In this document: one piece after another, positions 55,896-64,000 of the stretch
Position numbering within the stretch: position 1 is the stretch's first letter
Layout: each line of letters starts with the position of its first letter
Assembly: GCF_029852145.1 (NCBI RefSeq)
Contig: NC_079972.1
Span: forward strand, 11,592,986-11,656,985
Origin: Microplitis mediator
Taxonomy: Eukaryota > Arthropoda > Insecta > Hymenoptera > Braconidae
Direction of reading: 5' to 3'
DNA length: 64,000 nt
Notes under the pieces: model-generated
The model's database searches: none
What the model was told of the DNA's origin: nothing
Seen by the model: the letters and a program-made list of their open reading frames with translations, nothing else
Made by a program: the position numbers and the translations under genes

Positions 55896-57082
55896 ATACG
55901 GAAAATAATGAACTATATAATTTGAGAAACGACAAGTAATATAATGATAAAGTGATCAGCAAATACTGAAATTCTAAATAGTAATTCTTTAATTTATAAT
56001 TAATACGTAAATAATTATTGGATAAATATTAAAATTTTGTCTATGCAAGAAAAATTAATATTTCAACTTTAAAAATCGTAACTTGAACACGTATGATAAA
56101 ATTTATTGTGTGGAATGTCAAAATTTCCTATATTGACATCCAAGTTCCGGGTTATAATTCCAAACACTAATTTTTAGTTTTTTTTTAAATATTAAAAATT
56201 TTCACTGTACGGAAAAAATATAACTAAAAAAAAAAATTGAAAAATTGCCCTGTAATAATTAATTTTATGTTGTTCCGTTTTTAATTAAAAGTTAATAATA
56301 ATAATAAATATATTCTGGTTATTAAATCATAGAAATTAATCGGTGTATGTAAATCTACTTAAATTAATAAATAATTCAAATTGAATACCACGTGTAATTA
56401 AATGTTGAATTTCTAATGAGTTCATTTATATTTCTATATAATTATCTAAGTAGAGTTATTAATTTAAAATTTTCATAGTTCATAAACTGGTCCTTAATTG
56501 GTATGCTGCCTTTTGAGTGTAATAAATCTAATTTAAAACTATGAATATAATTATTATTTAGTTATCGAATAGATATTAATAATAATATATAGGATTAGTA
56601 TTTACTGATTAGTAAATCATGATGAATTGAATTTGAATATAATCAATCAAGACTCAGCAAATCCGCATATGCAGTGGTGACGTGCCGATAGGAGCCTGAC
56701 ACAGGATATATAAGGCTTATATATATATGTATATATAGTAAAGGGCAGGTGGATGTGCCTATGGTTTCATATACACATGAGAGGATGACATTACAGACCA
56801 ATGACATTACCAAACTAGTATAGAAGCTATATATATATCTACGGCAACTGATGATGGAAATCGGAGCTGATATGCTACACTAGTAGGATTGTTGGATTGA
56901 GGCTAACATCGATTTGATTGCTAGTTCCTCATTACTCTCATTAGCCTAAGTGTTATATCGTTTCACCCTTATCTCGAAAAAATTTAAAATTTTTCTATAC
57001 GAAAATTATCCGAAAATAATTGATAAGATTTTTGAAAATTTGTTTTCTAACGGCGCTGCACTCATAAGAAAATTTTAATGAA
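55896..57082. other. AT-rich non-coding DNA
   Basis: No coding frame. Two small balanced patches (gcatatgcagtggtgacgtg near 56667, gagctgatatgctacactag near 56863) are unassigned. Confidence 0.4.
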
Positions 57083-57745
57083 ATATGAATCGTTTATTTG
57101 AGAAACCCCATAAGTCATGTTTTTTACGAAATTGGGTTTTTTGCATTTTTGAGTTCTTTGGATGTCCCTCCATAGAAATCAATCAAAATATGCACCAAAT
57201 CAGCGTTTAAAAAAAAATTAATCGGATGACAGCAATTACATTTAATTGAGAAATCCCATAAGTCACTGACTCAAATGAACATATGCAGTTTTAGTTTTAC
57301 GGAATAAGTTTTTTTTTTTATTATTTAAAATTCGCGCTTTTTTAGAAAATTAATTTCAAATGTTGTTTTATTGTTGACTGTTATATAATTATAATTTTTT
57401 GTAATTTCTGAGTTTCAGAGTTCAAATACATATTTAACACTTCATTTTATCAGTGTAATAAATGATTTGAGTGGAAACATTTAAAAAAACAATGATTTTA
57501 TAACTTCTTTTTCCGTTTGGTTGAAAACCCCATAAGTCAATCAACTTTAAATAATTTTTTTAAGTAGTTTCAGTTAAAAAATTAAATTTTTCTTGTTGGA
57601 ATCTTTTTCAGAAACGCTAAGATTATTGTATTCAATTATTTATTTATTATTTTAATGTCAAGCTGTTCCAAAAAAATGTTTTTTGTGTTTCCTGAAAAAT
57701 TTTGTTTTCTTGACTTATGGGGTTTCTCAAATAAACGATTCATAT
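57083..57745. repeat. 663-bp foldback element (gagaaaccccataagtca)
   Basis: Ends atatgaatcgtttatttgag and the complement ctcaaataaacgattcatat. The motif gagaaaccccataagtca recurs inside in two diverged forms (57250, 57528), so it has subterminal or internal repeats as well as terminal ones. No coding capacity. Confidence 0.75.
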
Positions 57746-60700
57746 GTATAGTAAATAAAATTGAGAATTTTGTAAATAAGTCAAAAATTCAAATTTTTAG
57801 TATCGACGAAAAAAATTGTCTGAATTAAAATCAATTTTCAGTGCGATGACGAGTCTATAGACTTGCTTATAAGCAGCATTAGAATGCTAGATAATTTTAT
57901 AAATCCGTTAATTGAATTTAGCAAGGGACTTAAATTTTTATATAATATTTAAATTTACAGATTAAAAAACAAAATAAAAGATAGAATCTTCAGTAGTTAT
58001 TTAAAAGCACAATAAATCAACAATATTATATTATTTAGTGAGTCAACACGAGCAAACGAGACAGTGATAAATACAAAGGACATAATATTACGAGTTTAGA
58101 ATCCACACGAGTAAAAATAAAGTTAAATAAAATAATAAAAAATAAAAAAAATAGTTTATAAACATTGTCACATGAATATATAGTGCGAAGGCTTACTCAA
58201 TTATCAGGAAATTATTTATCAGTAACGATGCGTCTTATCTTTCTACGACGTGTGTACGTCCGACTGATGACTGTGTACTGGATTAATATGTATATAATAT
58301 ATACATAAATATATACCAGAGTGCACGTGCACACAGATAATGACTTTTTTTATTAAAAAAAAAAGATAATGTTAATTAGTAAATAATTAATGATTATTTT
58401 ATTTTTATTATTATATTTAAAAAAAAATTAGAAAATTATCTTTTAAATTCTGCTTTTTTTTTTTTTTATTTTTTTTCTAGTTTACTATGACGTTTGATAG
58501 AATGATACATAAGTGGAAATGCCGTATATAATTATCTTGCGAGGTGCATACACCGTGTTTGTCCTTGGCAAACGGAGGTTGTTTTTATGTATGTTTACTA
58601 TATATATATATACAACGCATAAATATATATACAACATTCATGAGCACTGATAGTGTACTAGTACAGTATAGTTTGAAAAAAAAATAAAAAAAAAATCGTA
58701 GAAAACAATGGAAGGAAAACTGCGGGTCGATTTTATTATTTCTTTCTTCAGTGATGTATATATGAGCTTTAGTATTATCTACCACTGATCGACCGTAAGT
58801 TATTTCCTGTGTACTTGTTAAGATTAAGATGCGTTTATAATCCTTGATGAGCTTATCAATTAAATGAATTTTTTAAACAGTCAATTAAAAACTTTACTAA
58901 CAAGATTTACTCCTCGAAGAATTTACTGCTAATAATTTCCATTTTTGTGTACGAGGTCAGTTATTTTGAGTGACTGGGGGTTCAAGATTTTTGAGGAAGT
59001 GGTAAAAGTATAATTTTATATTATATCAGACATCAAATGTGTCAAGAGACATCAAAAACCACAATGAGTTTAAATTTTTGCATTTCGCGGTTTTTATTTA
59101 TTTAGTTTTTTTTTTTTTTTTATTAAATAAAAAGTAAAATAAAGCTTAGAAGTCACGCTATCCTAGAATACTCTATATAAAACTGGCTAGACGATTCTTA
59201 TCACATCCGGATATAAATTTTGTTAGCTTAAATTTTCGCAATAAATGTTGTTATTAATTTTGAATTTTGTTTTTTTCTCAAATACAAAATAAAGATGCAA
59301 CAAAGAATTGTTTTCATCAGATGTTAGGTGAGGCGAGTCGTGATGTTAGAAGGTGATTAAACGGATGAGTCTTCAAGAACGATAGAACGATTACAATGAG
59401 GTGGCCATCAAGGTTAGACACTTTCCCCTCGATAAATCAACCAGTTTATTTATAATTTTTATTTACTTATTTATTTACTCCCTCAACAAACAAACAAATA
59501 TATTAATAAATAAATAATTAATAAAAAATACCACCAGTTTAATACTTGAGGTGAGTAACACGTGAAAGAAAGTGAAAAAAAAATCCTTACTATCATGAGT
59601 GTACCTATGACTCATTATAAAATACAGTATACATGAGCATGGACCAATGGGTGATCCAAGAAAGGAGGACTGCTGTTACGGATTGGTCAGTTTGCATGGC
59701 GTGTTCTCACATTCGACCAATTATCACTGGCCATTTTTAAATATACACACATATACATATATACAAATACATACATATATATACTAAAACATTTAGTACA
59801 CTAATAAGTATTTAGTATTAGTATTTACAACTTAACTTTACTCTACTGTCCGTAGATTATAGTTTATTTATTAAACATCACGTATGCTTGTATAATGTAT
59901 ATCATATATATGTATATGCGTACTTATAAGACAAGTGTAGAGTCGTGATAAAGACCTTAGTCATTGTGATCGATTCAAGTTTACGTATTATACATTTTAT
60001 TTAATTGCGTTTTATCAAATACGCATAACTTTTATTATCACGACGTATTGCATATAATCAACTGTTTAGTTATTATATATATGGTTATATTAATAACTTT
60101 TAATAGTTGGTAATGTATGTATGCATGATAATATAAGTAGTGAAGGAAGCATCAAAGCTTACGGTTCTTTACTTGGTTGATCAGATTAGAGGGTGTGGAG
60201 TCGAGCCTCTTTTATATTATAAGTATGCATATATATATATAAGTATGATGATGTTGAGATATCTACTCTTACTCAGCTAATATAAAGTCATATTTATAAT
60301 ATAATCCGTTGTAATATCACGCAATGGTTTTTTTTTATTCAACCGGTCTTTCACCTAATCTGACCTACGACAAAATTTTTAAATATTTCCATGATATTAA
60401 AGTTTTGTTTTTTATTTTCTTTTAAATAAATAAATAAATGAATAATTTATTTATGCTCGATATTACTTGTTGATAAGTAACATAAGATTTTATTAAAAAT
60501 TGCTGGCCTTATTGCATCGGAGATATAAGATGCGAATTGGGTTAGATAAATTAATAATAGTGTATGCATGGAAGATGTGGAAAATGTTTATATTATGGAT
60601 TGATAAGTAGGTTCTAGGGCACTATAGATGTAATGACCCAATGATACATGATAATGTATACATGAATTAATTATTTAAAAAGGAATATCTAGAGACTATC

Positions 60701-60885
60701 AGTGGTATTGACTCATCGGGACAAAATGTGTCGATGGCCACATTAATTTTAAAGGTAGATTAGTCAGTAGCCGCAGATGAATCATTTTATTTTACTTTGT
60801 ACCTTCATTATTGTTGTTGTTATTTTTTACTTACATTATATATAAATATATATGCATACACATATACATATAAGATGAAACCGTA
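57746..60885. other. Non-coding DNA with a CCAAT-rich patch
   Basis: At 59630-59740 three CCAAT/ATTGG words occur within 90 bases (ggaccaatgggtgatcc, acggattggtcag, cgaccaattatc) in a balanced-composition patch, which could be an enhancer or promoter. Another unique patch lies at 59320-59440. No exon supported. Confidence 0.35.
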
Positions 60886-61089
60886 TGATCCTGAAGTTAG
60901 CAGATAATTAAAAATTTTCGGATTTTTTTTAAACGAATAAATTACAAAAAAAAAAAAACTAAAAATATGCACTTGTAGAAAATTTAAAAAACTACAGGTG
61001 CAATTTTTTCAAATTTTTTTTTTTTTATAATTCACTGTCTAAAATAAAATCAAAAAATTATTAGACGTCGGCTAACTTCAGAATCATGA
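60886..61089. repeat. MITE family H copy
   Basis: Starts tatgatcctgaagttagcag and ends gacgtcggctaacttcagaatcatg; core atatgcacttgtagaaaattt and ctacaggtgcaattttttc. Confidence 0.75.
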
Positions 61090-61269
61090 AACCGTTGTTT
61101 AGTTTAATGGTGGCAATCTCTTGATATATATGTGAAACGAAATAGATTTTTTATTCTCACGGGTATTTTATGTACACAGGCAAAGACGGGGTAAATTGGT
61201 CACCGTAGATAAAATTGAAATTTTTTAGGAAACAAAAGTTTTCATTTAATTTTTTAGACTTGAATTTTT

Positions 61270-61474
61270 ATGATACTGAAGTTAGTTGACCTCTACTAAC
61301 TGTAGGATTTTTTTTTCACAGCAATAAAACATAAAAAAAAATATTTCAAAAAATTGCACTTATAGTTTTTTGAATTTTCTACATGTGCATATTTTGATTT
61401 TATTTTCTTGCAATTGATTTGTTGAGAAACAAAAATTCAAAAATGTTCAAATGTCTGCTAATTTCAGGATCATG
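61270..61474. repeat. MITE family H copy
   Basis: Starts atgatactgaagttagttga and ends aatgtctgctaatttcaggatcatg, 180 bases from the previous copy. Confidence 0.75.
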
Positions 61475-63244
61475 AATTTTTTATATGAATTGATAAGTTT
61501 TTTTTGAAAATCTGTATACTTTTTTTTTATGGGGTAAAATGACTATTCCAAAATTTCAATTCAAAATTTTTATTGTAAATATAAAATATGTTACATTCAT
61601 TTATTGAGTATTTTGTATTGGCCATTTGATTCTTGACAAATTTTTCATATATTTTTGATTTTATATATATATATATATTATTGATATTTTTTTTAAAGAT
61701 ATCGAATATTAAAAAAAAAATGGTGTTACAAAATGACACTCTAATGTACAATATAAATATATAAAACAATCTTTTGCCCTTGGATTTATAGTCAAAGTGA
61801 ACTCGATGACTCACAAGTGAAAGTTTTTTTTTTATATAAAATCCAATTTAATTCCGAAACAAAAATCGATAATTAAATTCCAACATCTTCTATATTCATT
61901 AATTTTAAATTACTAAGCCAGCAATTAATAATAATAAATTAACAACCCGCCAGCGAAAGATATCACTCGGCAAAATAAATTAAAAAAGATTATTAAAATT
62001 TTAAATGAATTATCAACACGTTCACATGATTCATAAACATCATGAGTACACAATTAATTAACGTCGCAAAATTTATCTTTTTTACAACAGACATAACATG
62101 TAAACATTCAATCGACAATATCTACAATTCATAATATAGGTAAACAGTCCAAGTTAAACTAATTACGTCGATTCATGAATGGAATCGGTGCGATTGCACT
62201 GTATTCATTATATCAATATATATGAAACAATTATTGCAATTTATACTAATATATTATGTACTGAGTTGGCTTATCTTAAACTCGCTTATGTACATACGTA
62301 TGTGTACTAAATACTCATACATATCTAAGTTGAGTCCCTTCATATCTTAATAGTTGGAAATAATACATAAATATATACATATATATGTATACATACACAT
62401 ATGAAAGTTATATGTCTATATGACTTTTCATCTACTCATCAGTCATATAAGTATTATAAATGTGTGTTAAAAAAATATATATATATATATATTTGTATAA
62501 ATGAGTAATGCGGTAGCTAAGAGTCTCGCGAGCACGCTTGAGCGACGCGCAAAAACGTAAACGAGGAAGCTACTATCTACTCATCGACGAACTAATAGAT
62601 ACACGCAATAATTATGCTTGCTTGTGCGTATTCGACCGCGTCTACAAACTATATATATATGTATATATTTGAGAGTATTATATAGTCTTGGGTATTTTTT
62701 ATTTTACATATTTATTTTTTTTTTATCTCTAAAACTCAACAACCGCAGACTCGTTGACTGTGTTTATTACTTTTCGTAGAATCTATGCGCGTTTTTATTC
62801 AAAAAATAAGTAATTATAATTAACAATTGTGGATTATATAAATAGTTATTATTTTCCTTTTAACAAAGATTTTTATTTCTATTTCAATTATTGTTAGTCG
62901 TGCAAATTAATATTTTTAGTTATGCAATCAAGGGAAAGAAAATGTGCAGATATCTATTTTTTTAGAATTTTGAGATATTTTTTGGAATTTTTTATCTTGT
63001 TGGAGGAAACAAAAAAAAATATATTGTGGACTCATTTTTTCAGTAACTTGATTTTATCCTTGAAATTTTATCAAAAATCACGTCTCGTTTCAAAATTTGA
63101 ATATTGCAATATTTTGTCTTACCCACAAAATGTCCTGAAAGGACATCAGTAAAATTTCCATAAAATAATTGGCTGCTTCAATGATTTTAATGCAATTTTT
63201 AATTAAACTACCAAATTTTTACACAAACTATTTTTCAATCTCCA
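61475..63244. other. AT-rich non-coding DNA
   Basis: A balanced patch at 62500-62650 (gagtctcgcgagcacgcttg, gagcgacgcgcaaaaacgt) may be regulatory. Dinucleotide AT runs occur at 61660 and 62475. No gene seen. Confidence 0.4.
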
Positions 63245-63772
63245 CCCGGGTCAAAAATAAAACTTGATTCAGGCTCGCTTCACCTTATTTTCTTTTGAAG
63301 TTATCGATTTGCCGACGATTTTTCGATAAGATCTCGACTTTTTCGACTTGAATTAAATCATTTTCAACTTTTTTCATCTTAGTTCCAACTTATTTGTATT
63401 TTTTGATCTTAGTTTGAACTTATTCGTCTTTACTTCGAGCACGATAGTCATTCACGTTACTTTTGACTTGCTAAACCAAGTCGAAAAAAAGTTATCTATT
63501 CGTCTTACTTTCACATTAATATATAAAAATTATTTCACCTTAGTTTTGACTTTTTCGCCTTATAATTTAAGTCGAATAAGTCTAAACCAAGTCAATTTCA
63601 ACTTGATCTTGATTTTTTCGTCTTAAAATTTAAGTCAAATAAGTCTAAACCAAGGCGAAAACTCAATGTACTTCATATCTCCGTAAAAAAAGTCGAGTTT
63701 GTCTTGTGAAAAACGGCTCCTAATTTCGACTTGGTAAACCAATTCTAAATCAAGTTTTATTTTTGACCCGGG
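63245..63772. repeat. MITE family J, copy 2 (opposite orientation)
   Basis: Starts CCCGGGTCAAAAATAAAACT and ends aagttttatttttgacccgg. Blocks such as cttattcgtctttacttcga are the complement of blocks in 34958-35498. A 70-codon open frame inside it matches the antisense frame of the other copy and is repeat-derived. Confidence 0.8.
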
Positions 63773-64000
63773 CAAAATTTGTTAGCTTGGGCTGTTATAA
63801 AATCGAGGATTTGAAAGTCATTCAATTAGATTTAAAAATAATAGGATGTAATAAATTATTTCAATAATTGCGCCGTCTTATACTAAAACTTTTCTAAATT
63901 TAAAGTATCAAAGAAATAAAAAAAACCTAAAATTTTTTAGTTCTTCTTTTATCTATAGAAAGATCGAGGTAATAAAAATTTAAGGACATTGCCCTAAGTT
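63773..64000. other. AT-rich flank, nothing seen
   Basis: Unique AT-rich sequence to the window end without a frame or repeat. Confidence 0.4.

Noticed and set aside
63414..63626. Plus-strand frame resembling the minus-strand frame at 35152-35349
   Set aside because: The similarity arises because both lie in copies of MITE family J in opposite orientation; not a conserved gene.

Overview
The window is AT-rich nuclear DNA from an animal with spliced genes and GT-AG introns. The secreted DM4/DM12-like protein family, the low GC and the very high load of short inverted-repeat elements suggest an insect, most likely a hymenopteran such as a parasitoid wasp. That assignment is inference. No rRNA, tRNA, CRISPR array or bacterial-type operon was seen.

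Three protein genes can be assembled from the sequence, with reading phase agreeing at every proposed splice junction. Gene 1 (2472-5089, +, 3 exons, 171 aa) and gene 2 (6061-13627, +, 9 exons, 890 aa) lie head to tail. Both encode secreted cysteine-containing proteins with a C-x5-C motif; gene 2 has the Cys-Val-Leu-Arg...Ile-Cys-Glu signature of the DM4/DM12 family. Gene 3 (50225-41486, -, 3 coding exons, 244 aa) carries a textbook BH3 motif (VGANLRNIADDFHAS) followed by a C-terminal hydrophobic tail. It is a strong candidate for an insect BH3-only, tail-anchored cell-death regulator and is the most interesting item here.

Between these genes, 25.2-29.0 kb looks like a divergent promoter region. 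It has a possible first coding exon on each strand (25238-25180, - and 28975-29015, +), a minisatellite-like repeat on the minus side, and a threefold tandem repeat (about 522-585 bp period) that carries an inverted CCAAT box and an initiator-like motif in every copy. The rest of those two putative genes was not found.

Most of the remaining sequence is non-coding and packed with foldback elements (MITEs). I recognise at least eight families, many with TA target duplications and several nested in one another. They fill the introns of all three genes. One decayed non-LTR retrotransposon tail lies at 17.7-18.4 kb. A CpG-rich block at 50.8-51.5 kb is the likely promoter of the BH3-only gene. The right end (51.6-64 kb) has no convincing gene.
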